From assembly GCA_964020975.1 (NCBI GenBank), contig CAXHWN010002730.1:1607801-1671800 (forward strand): a stretch of 64,000 bases of DNA, read 5' to 3'. The DNA is from Hermodice carunculata (lineage: Eukaryota; Annelida; Polychaeta; Eunicida; Amphinomidae). The notes under the pieces are model-generated. The model was not told the origin of the DNA. It did no database searches and saw only the letters and a list, made by a program, of their open reading frames with translations. The position numbers and the translations under genes are program-made. Below, piece after piece: positions 41,766 to 54,164 of the stretch (the stretch's first letter is position 1; each line of letters opens with the position of its first letter).

Positions 41766-44700
41766 CGCTGTGGGAAAAGGAAATACAAGGGAGCATGCGT
41801 CCCAGTAGTCACCACCAGGTCCAAGAAGAACTGAGAGATGGCGCCACCCCAAACAACCAGGTTTGTGTGGAGAATAGAGTGAGTAACCCAACTCAACTGT
41901 GTCATGCAATTTGGGCAGACATGGTCTTGGCAATGGTGATCGAGAGGTAACATTAGATAACTGATGCATTCATTCACAGATGGTTACCCAGATTGAAAAA
42001 TTTAAATGCCACCTTTTGAAGAAATTAAAGTCTGGGGGTACCCAGAAGTGACCCTATGCTACATCAAGGCAATTGGCAGAATGGTGTGAATCTGGCGGAT
42101 GGTTTTGGAGAAGTTGAAAGTGTGTATTATTGGATGGGCAAGTGACAGTGGACCATGCTATAACCAACAAGCGCCGAAATTGAAAAATTCATCACAAACC
42201 AGGGCTCCGGAGTATCCCCACTAAGTGAATAAGTTTGTTTGATCCTTCCACAAGCTAAATTTTTATCAAGTTTCAAAGCACTCTGATTGACATTGTCGGA
42301 GAAGGTAAAAAAGGGAAAAACACCCCAACATTTTGCAAGAAATAAGGCAAAAATACAGCACCACATGTTGAACAAGTTATAGTATTGCGGACCCCAAAAG
42401 TGGCACTATGCAATTTAAAAGCTATTGGCCTGGCAGTTTTGGCAATATTTTACGATCTTGACAAGAAATGAACAAAATATTCATAAAAAGTCACTGGACC
42501 ATGACTCTTTGAACACACTTGGCAAAGACCTACACAAAATACATCCCCACCAAGTTTGAAGCGGATCTGGCCAACCATTTTGGAGAAGTCAAAATGTACA
42601 TAGGGGGCGCCAAGAGACTGACTGGTTGAGAGGCAGATGAAAAAACCTGAATTCTCGCTATGACTATTTCAGTAGCATACAGTTTAGTTCCACAATATTT
42701 AAGCAACACTACCAACATGAAAATTTCTATTGTTCCAGTCTCTGAATGAATGACAGAATGCATAGATTCAATTGAATTTTTACACAGGTTTATTTCATCT
42801 AATAGGATCGCCAATTATTCAAGACAAGCCTGTAGACATTTACAAAACATCTCAGTGCTATCTGTATTAACTTTACATCCAAAGAAGGAAGAGATATGCT
42901 CACAATACGCAGACTACACACACGCTATGTCCCTCTGATACACAAGTCTTTCAACAATCTGCACAGTTCTAAAGCTTGTCACATGGTGACACCAGAGGTT
43001 TTCTGCTAAATCTTCTGTCATGCCTGCTGACTGGAAGCGATCATCCTCAACAGGCTCTGCTGATTGCTCCCCGTAGCCAAGTATTTGCTTCACATTAAAT
43101 ATATTTCCACCTTAACTGAAAATGGAATGAACAATATTTGTTGTCCAGCCTTAAAAAACAGCACAGTCTGCTCACATGACCATGCAGACTAGGAAAGAAT
43201 CCACAATGTCCCCCTGTATTTTGTGCTGGCATTTCCAAAGCAAACAGTAAACCATCATTTATTAGGGTCACCTTGATTCTATGTTCCCAGGTGTAATTCC
43301 ACCCTGAATTAATTTCTCTTGTGCCTATCAAAGAGCTTAAGCGAAAAATAGTCTACTCAAATAGCAGACACTCTCATATCATGGTCCCTCATCCATTCTC
43401 ATTGACTGCTTTTAAAAACATTCATTGAAACCGTTTGACTCGTCCAAAGTTGCCTTAACTTGTAAACTGTGAAACAGTTGGTGGTTTCCACTGGATCCCC
43501 TTAACAAATGTATACACTGCGTACATATCACATTGTAAATATTCAAACTGGTATGTACAGCAAAGTAATACATAAATGTACTAATAATTATTGATGCATT
43601 GATGTGCCTATAAATACATCTGCATAAGAATATAATGAAACAGATCATTTTCCGAAACCCAGTGGGCACAGAAACTATGTACATGTAATTCTACAATGTA
43701 TACAAATGTGTATTAAATTATAGACTTTTAGTACCTTTTCCGTCAAAAGCATGCGAAATTAAAGAAGTTTAATTTCCAAAGGTATCAATTTAAAGTTGAC
43801 CTCGAAACATTACTGCTCTTTGATTTGATGGTATCTGTGCATAATGAAGAAAAAATAGTTTAGAACCACTTTATTTACAATAAGATAATTTATGACATCA
43901 TTAAAAAATAACACATAAAAAGTAATTCATCAACAGTAATCAAAAAGTAGCATATAAAAAAAGTAATTTGTCGATACCTTGCCACCAGAGAGAATCGCAT
44001 ATATATTTAGCAGTGATTGCACATGCCAAATCACTCTGTCAACTCAATTTAAAACCTTTACTCATATTCTGCCTTGCTTTGTATCATTTTCTTTCGTGTG
44101 TTGACATGGTCGCTTTTTAACACCGTTCCCCTTTGAGCTCCTCTTTCTGACTACATTCACAGCTACACAGCCTGGCTATTCTGGTAACCTTTGACCATTC
44201 CTCCATACTGAGGCAGATCCCCACAACAGTTGATCATGTAAACCATAACCTTACTTGTTTAAATTTCCTGTTATGGTACCCTCATATATGAAGTGTGATA
44301 TACTGATCAATAACTGATCACATTGATACACATTTTATAGTCAATCAGCTGAGGATTCCAAAACATGCAAGTTCTGGGGAAGAAGTATTCTCCTGCTTGT
44401 GTTCCAACGAGACAACAATTGTCATTTTATCAGATGGCTGGTAATTCTTCTCCCTGCCAAGGCTCCTGCCGCACACTGCTCCACAAATAGGTAAGTATGT
44501 GTGTCTCATGCCTGTCGCATCTGTTCCGCACATCACAATCCCTCAATTTTCATCTTTTTTTCCCCAATTTTTCTCTCCCAAAAACGTTCAGATATTTCCC
44601 AGTAATATATGTACAGGATTTACCATGATGCTGCATCACATTACAACTTTGCAGAGAGACCTGCATTCACAAACTATTTCGAACCATATGCACGCCACAA

Positions 44701-45220
44701 GAGAGAGTAAAAAAGTCACACAGGCTTCCTTCAGGGAAAAAAATGTCTACATGCTTTAGTGTGTATTTGGTAAAACGCATGGAACAGTGTTGCAGAATAT
44801 CTACGAGAATAGCAAATGATATGCTCTTTTTTCAGTTAACCTTCAAACGCTTGTATGCAATAAGATGTTTCATGCAGAATACCACTACCAGGTTCATGTT
44901 CTTCACAAACAAACATTTCAACCACGGCTGTACTGGAGATGTTTGAAAGAAAAACTTATTTTTACTGTCTCAAGTGCATGTATTGATTTTTGCTGTTTAC
45001 GTGCTCTTCGCTTACAGGTGCTGCCCTTTAGGTTTCAGAATGGCCTCACATTGGATCATATCATTCTGAATATGTTTATTTTCATATGCGGTTGTAGTAC
45101 ATCTTACCTAAACAGTCCACACCACCATATGCTGGTGGGCTGATCAGGCATGGGTGCTGTCCTTTGGACCCCAAAATTATCCACTTTGAAACAAGTTAAT
45201 GAGTATTGCAGAGCAATACA
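41766..45220. other. intergenic with interspersed repeat, no gene seen
   Basis: At about 42010-42630 there are three related stretches with 'accaagtttgaagcggatct', 'ggttttggagaagttgaaag' or 'attttggagaagtcaaaatg' wording, a decayed short tandem-type interspersed repeat. The remainder is AT-rich with short frames. Confidence 0.45.
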
Positions 45221-46636
45221 TAGTCCCCCGCTCGTTGCCCACGAGGTTGAATAGACTACTATATAGGGGTGTGACCTAGATGAAAAAAAAAATTAAAAGG
45301 CCCTTTAATCCCAAGAGGATCAAGTATTGCATAGCTATGTGTAGTTCCTTACCAAAAGTCAAAAGTAACACAACTTATAGTCAGGACGGGAAAATACTGA
45401 ACATGTACAAATCACTGTGACCCACATATTTGACCTGGTGACCTAGTTTTGCTTTATGGCACATTCTTAGATTAAGCTTCACATTTGTGTAAAATTTCAT
45501 TAATCTAAATAAAGGGACAAAAAAGTTATGGCCCGGACAAGATTTTGAATGGATTTCACAGTGACCTAGATATTTGACCTAGTGACCTACTTTTGCCATG
45601 TGACACAACAACTCCCCAGGTAGTATTAAAATAATAAATTTGGTAGCTGTAGGTATTATAGTAAGGGAAATATGGCATGGACTATTTTTTACATGGAGTT
45701 TACACTGTGACCTAGATATTTGACCTAGTGACCTAGTTTTGCGTCGTGACACACTTTTAGGTCACAATACATTATCAGTAAAATTTTATAACAAGAAGTC
45801 AAAAATTTTTAAGAATTACAGTAAGGACATGAAAATACTGTACATTTATGTATTACTGTGACCCAGTAACCTAATTTTACTTTACGACACATATCCATGT
45901 TAAGTTTCACATTTGTGTAAAATTTCATCAATCTAAGTAAAAGGACAAAAATGTTATGGCCCCGACAAGTTTTTACATGGATTTCACATTGTGACCTAGA
46001 TTTTGAACCTAGTGACCTACTTTTGCCATGCTACGCTCCAGCACCCCAAGAAGTATGCACATAACAAAGTTAGTAGCTGTAGGTATTATGGTATAAGAAA
46101 TTTGGTGCTGACAAGGTTTTACACAGAATTTTATACTGTGACCTATATATTTGACCTAGTGACCTAATTTCCCCTCAAGACACACTTTTGGGTCAAGTTT
46201 CATTATCATGTAAAATTTCATAAAAAGAGGTCCAAAATTTAAAAAATTTACAGTCAGGACCTGAAAATTCTGTATATTGACATATTGTGGTGACCCAAAT
46301 ATTTGACTTAGTGACCTAGTTTTGCTTTATGACCCTTTTTTAGACTAAGTTCCACATTTGTGTAACATTTCATGACTCTAAGTAAAAGGACAAAAAAGTT
46401 ATGGCCCGGACAAGATTTTTCATACATATGTATTTTGTGACCCAGATATTTGACCTAGTGACCTAGTTTTGGCACACGATACATCTCTATCCTAGGAAGT
46501 ACAAACACATTACATTTGGTAGCTGTGGGTGTTATGATGTTGGAAATATGGCCCGGAGAAGCTGCGGACGGACAGACTGACGGACGGACGGACGAGGTGC
46601 AAACCTATAGTCCCCCACCAAGTGGGCGGGGGACTA
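45221..46636. mobile_element. non-autonomous element with inverted ends and A-B-C higher-order repeat of TGACCT-rich units
   Basis: The ends are tagtcccccgc (45221) and gcgggggacta (46626-46636), inverted copies. The right end itself folds (tagtcccccaccaagtgggc then gggggacta, 46608-46636). Between them, eight units of about 145 bp begin near 45417, 45561, 45707, 45858, 45991, 46138, 46290 and 46437. Each opens with gtgacc-x-agatatttgacctag tgacct. Three unit types recur in order A-B-C-A-B-C-A-B, recognised by their tails: A 'cacatttgtgtaaaatttca', B 'ggtagctgtaggtattat', C 'gacacacttttaggtca'. A cggacggacgga run precedes the right end. It has no coding capacity and no mobilising enzyme nearby. 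Confidence 0.75.
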
Positions 46637-47989
46637 ATAACGTTGTACAATACAAAGTTGATGGACGTGTCTTGTTCATAATATGATGCCATTATCATCC
46701 ACAGCATCATTATTGATCTCATTGATCATAGGATTCATCTCGTCCATGTATGGACACTCAGAAAAACTATTTATTTCCCTTTTCAATCATTGCTTATTTA
46801 TATTATCTGGTGTTTACAATTTTTTTTATCAAGTTTTCTTGATAATTAGGCCCCGCCATCTGCATGACTTTGTGGTGTTATCCAATATTCTGACAGTGTA
46901 TACATATTTTTTTGCTCATTCTGACATTAATGCAACCACTGTAAGATCTTACTCAAATAAATACTCAATAAATCAGTCATGCTCTTGGTAAGAACCTTCT
47001 TTACACTTTTAAACGTGTAGGTGTTGACGGGTGAGCACCATGTGTTCATGTGTCTTACCACTGAACATGATTCTGGATGCCAGTCAGAACCATTTTTCTG
47101 CCTGTCCTATAATTGTTGCCATACACAAACTCCAAAAGACATGAAGGCAATTCAGTCAGGGATAGCTCATTATTTTTCAGGGAAGGTGGTGTCCACAATA
47201 TTTGGGCAGCCATCAAATTGCGGTATCCACTGACACAAGGGGCACAAAGTTTACATGACGGAGAGGCTTCTGCTATAAAAAGGCTCAAAAAGCACCAATA
47301 TTAATCATCAAATGCCTCAAAAACATCTTAATTTCTGTGCAAGGCCACAGACTCCATTGTTGAGTGCCTTTTCAAAATTTATCTCGAACACAGTCTCCCC
47401 ATTATTAACCCTCCAGTTCTCCCATTCCTATTAATCCGCTTGCTGTCATAATCTCATTAATCCCCTTGCTTTCACATTCTTATTAACCTTCTGGCTCCCA
47501 TATTCTCGTTAACCCTCTGAACACGAATGCAACAGCTTTCCTCAACACACTCTAGGTGCAATGTGCCCAGAATACATTGAAGGAAGCTGCAGATGTGTTT
47601 TAACTCTTTCTGTGCCCATCACGTCTTAAGTCAACCTATTTAAGTCAAACTAGCCTGAATAATCACAGGGATCCCAGATTCATATTCCTGGTAAAAGGAC
47701 TTTTCATTCAAGTACCAGTATGCCTCTGGTTCCAGAGAGAATACCCCAGGTCAACAGCTTTTCTAAGTGCGCATTGGGTGCAATGCGCCAAAAGTGTGCC
47801 GAGAAAAGCTGTTGACTCAGTCCAAAATTTGGCACTTAAAGAGATAAAAAACCAAGGAGCAGCATGTGGCATTTACATCAGATACTGGCCTGTAAGTTTA
47901 ATGGGGAAAACAGTGTGACGACGGAAAGGATCTGTGTCCCCTGCCAGGCCATATTTTGTTCCTACTGAGACACTGCATCTATGGACCTA

Positions 47990-48560
47990 AAATTCAGTAC
48001 TTTAAGATCAGTCACGTATGGTACAGTACCAATTGTATAAGCTTCAAAGTCACATTGAACAGCTGTGTGACCTTCTGGTACTGGTGACCTTGAAAAAATG
48101 TCAAGGTCATCAAACAAGCCATGCTGCACAAAAAAGATCTGGTCAATGCACGAGCACAGCTGCATGTGCCCTTAATACAATGCATGTGTGATAAGTCACA
48201 GATTGCATTCACTTCAAAGTCAGGTGTAGCAGCTCTGTGACCTTGAAAAGAGGTCACGGTCGACTTAAAACAACACTTCCCATGCCCACCATAGGATGCA
48301 CTACAGTATAAATTGCATCAGTCTATCTCGAGTTGTTTATCAGCTATCAGGCCATATGGACCGGTCACATTTTTGCGACATGGGACCTTGAAATGAGGTT
48401 AAGGTCAAAACGAAACTACCCTGCACATGCGCAGTACTTGAAACATCTATGGTAAAAGTTTCATCATCCTATCATACACAGTTTATTAGATATTGGGTGG
48501 AAAGGATGTAACAGATGCACAGACGAACATGACCGACTGTCCCTATCCCTACCATTTCTA
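47990..48560. repeat. diverged AGGTCA/TGACCT-type interspersed repeat
   Basis: Words tgaccttctggtactggtga, tgaccttgaaaagaggtcac and gggaccttgaaatgaggtta recur about every 180 bp. Related in style but not in sequence order to 45221-46636. Confidence 0.5.
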
Positions 48561-49062
48561 TGTTCCCTTCAGTGGCAGGAGACAGAAAGTTGTATGCTCG
48601 TGCACAAGCGTCAGGTCCCTTGGGCTAGAAAAATCCTTGACCTGCTACACGATTTGTGAACCATCCCATCCAATAAGTGCTTCACATAGTGGCCGACACA
48701 CTCAGACACAAGTCAATATTTATAGTGAAAATCCCTGGGAGTACAAGCTTTCCGTCATGCAACAGAATGAACGTATACATCTGACACTGTTCACTGGGCT
48801 TTTGTACAATGTAACGTTTTATCTCTTAAAAGTAATGAAGAAACATGATAACATTTTCTTTATATAATCTTCCATAAACACAAAGTTAATATGAACAATA
48901 TGATACAGACAATGGGATTGGAAAATTTATTTAGCCGCAACCCTGCTGTGTTCCGTGGTGACGGATTCATATCTTTGCATCACTGCCAGCAGTAGCTCGA
49001 CGTTTTCTCCCATTAATGTCTGTGTAGCCTAATTATAGAAAATATTATATTCTGTAGAAAGA

Positions 49063-49064
<2 letters not shown>

Positions 49065-49144
<80 letters not shown>
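49065..49144. repeat. (TA)n microsatellite
   Basis: About 40 TA units. Confidence 0.97.
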
Positions 49145-49147
<3 letters not shown>

Positions 49148-50436
49148 ACACTATATTTACACTGTCATCAATACTGTATAAAATTTTACACAATCCACTA
49201 GAGCAGCTTTAAGTTTACCCCACCATTGGAGGTCCTGGAGTACCTCTAAGTGTTGATAGTTTTCGCCATCCATTTCATGTATGCCGCCCTATCACTAGCA
49301 TTCAGGACTTGGAGAAGTTTTCAAATCATGATTGATGGCCACATATGTGAAATTTTGACAGCACTTCATGTGCATGAAACCTATTAAAACTAGAAAAGTT
49401 CCTGCCAACTGACTGGATACCCACCCACCCACTACTCACCCCCTCCCACACACACACACGAGGCCTGTGACCTTGAAAATAAAGTCAAGGTCACCAAAAT
49501 ATAGTCCCGTCCAGATGTTATGTCCTGGTTTACTTGAAGTTAATTTCAGGTTGATAAGCCATGCGAATCACGAGGCACTTTGCTTGCAAGGATTCTGCTA
49601 CACACTAAGGGTCACACAAGCTGGGAAAAGTAAATTATACCCCAAAAACTTAATGGGTGGAGGGGAGAATAATGAAGCCTACAAGCCAGCTGATAAATAT
49701 TGCATATGAGGCAAACTTACAAAAAGCTATACATAATGCCAGTATCAATTGATCAATTCTCGAAAACTGGATCTCCTGGACACATGACAAGCATATCATA
49801 CAGCACTTTGGTCCCAACTCCCCCGTTTCCCAATTGTTGGTATTGTTCAGCAAACCTGTCGGGTTGACTTAAGTCATGTCAAGTCCCAAGCAAGTGCAAC
49901 ACTGCAACCTTTCATTTATCCTCACTGACAGACGGCCTTGTCAACCAGCTATAGGTACCAGGGTTATCATCAGCCAGTGCTGTCTTCTTCATTCATCTTT
50001 GTTTTTTTATATATATACAGTGGCCCATCTTGAGATATTGGTTTAAACATACTTTATTCAAAAGAAAACAATCAGGAAGGAGGGCAGAGCCCTATACAAA
50101 TCCTTCTTGCAAGGAAGAGACAAGAGCACAGGACATACGTAACATACATTCCAGGTTGACGCCGCTCGTCTCGTCCGAGGGCTCGACGAGGGGCGCAAGG
50201 AGGGAACAGGTAGAAGAGAGACAAGACTAAACAGAGCACAGATAGAGGGGCGATAATCAAAATTGTAATAATTGAGAAAAAAAATCTACGTTATTGTTTC
50301 ACCTTGAAAGCGTTTAGTTTTTTCAATATATTCTTGTACTGATAAAAAGATACGGATGTTTTCTAGTAGGAAGCATTTATCATGACCGTATAAAACAGTA
50401 TTAATTCAAAATGGTGCTACCGAACTGATAGAAGTA

Positions 50437-51508
50437 CAGTTACGCCCGGCTAAAAGTTAACAGCCAAACGCTTTTTTCACGTTTTGCTGGTGTTTGGCTT
50501 GTGTTTGGAAACGTTTGAAAACGTTTGGAATGTGTTTGGAAAGTGTTTGGAATGTGTTTGGAAAGCGTTTGGAAAACGTTTGGTAAAAACTCAAACACTT
50601 TTACAAAACGACCGAACACTTTTACAAAGCTACCGAACCGTTCTCCAAACGCCTTCAAACACTTTCCAAACGCGTTTAAACACTTTCCAAACGCGTTGAA
50701 CAATTACCCGAACGATTTCAAACACTTTCACAAACGCATTCAAACACTATGCATTTCAAACACTTCCATTTAAATGATGAAGAATCTCCAAACGTATTTT
50801 CAACAGGTCCAGCAATATATGATGTACCTACATGTAAATGTGCACTTATCCAGCATTATAGGTTCTGTATATTTATATAAAACACGACCCAAATACGTTT
50901 ACCCAAGTGTCTAATTCAATTCAAATTGATTAAAGACTTAATTCTTCACTTAAGATGTCATGAATACTTCATCTTTCAAAAACTGTTTCGGAGTAAATCC
51001 ATAGGCAATATCATGATCAGATCATAATTCATGATCTGATCATGATATTGCCTATAAATTTACTCCGCAATAGTTCCTAATTTCCAATTAAAATATATAT
51101 AATTACTCCAAGGACCAAAGGAGTATCGCCTGGCTTACTCTACTGGAGCTAATTCTATTGCTTGGCTTAGTAAGCCGAACAATACTTCAATTGAGCTGCT
51201 TCTGTATTTCCATTCGAAATACGTACGTTTGGCGCAAAGTGTAAAGTGTTTGAAAGCATTTGGAAAAGTGTTTGAAAACGTTCGACTTTCACCAAACGCG
51301 TTCGGCAAAGTGTTTGAAAGCGTTTGGAAAAGTGTTTGAAAAAGTGTTTGAAAGCGTTTGGCAAAGTGTTTGTAAAGCGTTTGGAAAGTGTTTGCAAAGT
51401 GTTTGCTACGCGTTTGCAAATCGTTTGACTTTCACTGAGAGTGTTTGGGAAACGTTTGAGAAACGTTGGTGCGTTTGGCGTTTGTTAACTTGAACGCGAG
51501 CGTAACTG
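50437..51508. mobile_element. Tc1/mariner-like MITE with TA duplication and GTTTGGAAA-type internal arrays
   Basis: The left end CAGTTACGCCCGGC...aagttaacagccaaacgc (50437) and right end gcgtttggcgtttgttaact...GCGTAACTG (51508) are inverted copies of about 40 bp flanked by TA on both sides (50435-50436, 51509-51510). The interior holds a forward array of ~10-11-bp gtttggaaa-type units (50495-50585), an inverted array of caaacactttcc units (50590-50765), a 79-nt palindrome (50989-51067) and a second forward array (51240-51425). Removing it with one TA re-joins LINE B coding sequence (DVLH-TSISSVAPF), so it inserted after LINE B. No transposase. Confidence 0.85.
50989..51067. repeat. 79-nt palindrome at the MITE centre
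   Basis: cggagtaaatccataggcaa ... tgatcagatcat / aattc / atgatctgatca ... ttgcctataaatttactccg: arms of about 37 nt with three or four mismatches around a 5-nt centre. Confidence 0.92.
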
Positions 51509-52771
51509 TATGGAGGACATCGCGAGCAATGATGTATCGTGGACAAGTTAAGAAATAGTGCCAAACACTTTCGGTAGTAGCGCCACATGTGCAACTTGCA
51601 AATTCAATTACGCCTATCCTGCACAGATGTGCATTCGGCTGACTGCAGCCCATATGCAGACAGGAGTGCAGAATAGACAAGTATCTCTTACCGATGTTCA
51701 AAAGTTCTGGATAAGCGACACAACATGTTTTTGGATTTGAAATTTTCTGTTTAAATTGTGACAAAGTCGGTAAGTTTCTAGTTTCAAATGGGAGTGAGTT
51801 CCATAAAGTAATTGCAGATGGAAAGAATGATTTTTCAAATAGGACTGTCCTTGAATTAAAAGACGGTATGTCCAAATGTCGAGAAGGATCAGAACGTCCT
51901 CTGGTGTTTGGACGATAGTTTCCATCTACTAATGGAACATTGGGTAATGCAGCATACAAATAAGCAGGTGTTAGTTTGTGTACTATTTTATACATCGTTA
52001 AGCATTTAGATCTTTCCCTCCGCTTTGACAATGGCTCCCAGCCAGTTTCTTCATACAGCTTAGCCTTTGGGGTAGTTCTCATAGCACCTGTCACAATACA
52101 GGCTGCAGTCAGCTGAATGTCTTCAAGAAGATCTTTATCTGATTGGGTGCAGCCGTCCCAGACCACGCTACCATATTCCATAATAGGACGGATAAAAGAT
52201 TTAAAAATTATTTCCGAGGTTTCACGATCAAGACGATACTGAATAGATTTCATGATGTTTAACTGTTTGGAAGCCTTAAGTGCAATTTGTTTAATGTGAG
52301 AACTCCATTTCAGGTCTGATCTGAAGGTAAGCCCCAAGTGTTTATGTTCAGGAACGTTCACTAATTGGTCGCCTTGGAAAGTGAGAGGAGGGTGATCAGG
52401 GGTGTTTTTCTTCATAGAAATGAGCATAGTATCAGTCTTAAGTGCATTAAAAGAGACAATCCACTCCTTGGACCATTCATCTAAGGAGCCAAGATCACTG
52501 TGTAATACAGCAGCTGAATGGACTGGATCGTCGACAGAACGATAAATCGATGTATTACAAGCGAATAGCTTGACGTTAGAGTTTACAACTTTAACTATAT
52601 CATTGATGTAAATTAAAACTAGTAGGGGGCCCAGTACAGACCCTTGAGGCACACCGGCCATGATAGAACCCCATCTGGAAGACTGCCCATTAAGAACTAA
52701 CAGGTTGGCGTCGCCCTTCTTATGCAGGGGTGTAACGTGTTCCTCTTTCCAGATAGACGGAAAATGACTTT
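51509..52771 (-). pseudogene. LINE B segment: RT palm through post-RT domain
   Basis: A 400-codon open frame begins at the RT motif GVPQGSVLGPLLVLIYINDI. It contains LFACNTSIY where FADD-x-S is expected, the thumb-type HKHLGLTFRSDLKWSSHI, the post-RT EYGSVVWDGC, and a late Cys/His cluster (SCTCGATTESVWHYFLTCPR). Upstream in frame is FPSIWKEEHVTPLHKKGDA fused directly to LVLNGQSSRWGS. Comparison with LINE C shows that the RT block between them (NYRP... to the HG/NG-LSS loop, about 125 residues) has been deleted in frame. The last residues of the open frame come from the MITE. Confidence 0.85.
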
Positions 52772-52779
52772 TTTTTTTT

Positions 52780-53078
52780 TTATTTTATTTATTTAGTCTG
52801 GATAGCCTTATAGTACATCGAGATGACTAATACATGGGTTCTCCAGAACATGGAGACACACACTAAGTATATACAAGACACACATGACAAAACAAATGTT
52901 ACCAATGTATTATATCTATGTAAACTCTGTACGAATATCAAAGTTTGATTACTTGTAAGATACAAGTTAAACCAATATGAATTGAGTTCAATATTTACCC
53001 GTTAAAGAAAAAAGGTATGATACAAATAAATTTGCATAGTCCAACCGATGAATACTACAGTAACAGTAACGGAAACAT
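52780..53078 (-). other. LINE C 3' untranslated region and tail
   Basis: Non-coding sequence after the FND* stop, ending in an A-rich (AAAT)n/poly(A) tail on the - strand. Confidence 0.7.
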
Positions 53079-54164
53079 TTAGTCGTTAAAGCGCCTATTA
53101 TCAATAATGTACTGATGGAGAGCATCACAGATCTGGATATTCAGGCAGTTCGAAAGCTCGTTACTTCCACGGAGAAATATTTCAACTAACCTATCACTAC
53201 CAATATGAATTATAAGATGCGGGCTAACCCCCGGAGCAATCAAAGGAAAAACAGTATTCAATAATCTGTTTCTCGGAATGATGTAATAGGGACAGAAGCG
53301 TAGGAAATGCTTGGAGTCTTCAGTGGGATAAGAGCAGGCACAGGATGGGTCAGGAAGGATGTTAATTTTATGAAGGTCGGAGTTTATTTTAGAGAATCCT
53401 AGGCGTAATTTCGTGTGGCACATATTAGCAAATCTGTCACCATGGAGATAGAACTCAGGAACAGTGTCTGTGGCTAAAAGAGTAGTTTTAAGTTTCGATT
53501 TGAATATATGTAGAGAAAGCGAATCTCTAATGTCGGAAGGCAGGTTATTCCACTGTTTGATAGCATCTGGGAGGAAAGAGTTAGACAGACGCGATGTTCT
53601 ACATCTAACGGGGCGCACTGACATTGAATGTCAGAGAGCACGACCAACAGGAGGAGGGGGTACTAGATTAGACAGATAAGAAGGAGTCAGTTTGTGGTAC
53701 ATTTTGTAAAAGAGGACAAGCTTAAAGTATTTACGTCTGTCTACAAGAGTTGACCAGCCAAGTTCACGAAGTAAAGTAACATGTGATGTATGTTTCAAGG
53801 CACCTGTACAAATTTTAGCGGCATTATACTGAATCGATTCCAATCGATCAGACAGGACTTTACCACAGTTGTCGAATAAAACACAGCCGTACTAAAGGAT
53901 TGGACGGATCATAGAACAATATAGTTTGACCAGGGATTTGCGTGACAGTTTATACTTGAACCTACGCAGTAATGAAATTCTTTGACCAGATTTATTGGTT
54001 ATCCGTGTGATATGGGCTTGCCAAGATAAGTCACCACTCAAAGTGATTCCGAGATGTGTATGAATGTCTGCTTCAGGAATCGGGGACCCACGCAAGAAAA
54101 CTGGCGGATGATGAGGTTTCACTCGTTTCACAGAAGATATAACAAAATAGTGATTTGGTGGCAT
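53079..54164 (-). pseudogene. LINE C post-RT and C-terminal domain
   Basis: Successive frames read HTHLGITLSGDLSWQAHITR, then SIQYNAAKICTGALKHTSHV and LRELGWSTLVDRRKYFKLVL, then FLPDAIKQWNNLPSDIRDSL, and a C-terminal Cys/His cluster CACSYPTEDSKHFLRFCPYY. The frame changes at about 54150 and 53625 and a stop lies near 53890. This layout is standard for Jockey/CR1-group elements. Confidence 0.85.

Larger units (their letters stand above)
46637..50038. other. intergenic, AGGTCA/TGACCT-rich repeat and (TA)n, no gene seen
   Basis: At 47990-48560 there are about three diverged ~180-bp stretches of 'gtgaccttgaaaa..ggtcaaggtcatc' type. A (TA)n tract lies at 49065-49144. The 124-aa frame at 48493-48867 starts inside this repeat and has no recognisable domain. 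Confidence 0.5.

Noticed and set aside
45221-46636. CRISPR-like array
   Set aside because: Regular spacing is due to ~145-bp tandem units with no short direct repeats and unique spacers, and the sequence is clearly eukaryotic.
48493-48867. 124-codon frame
   Set aside because: Starts inside a degenerate interspersed repeat and has no domain.
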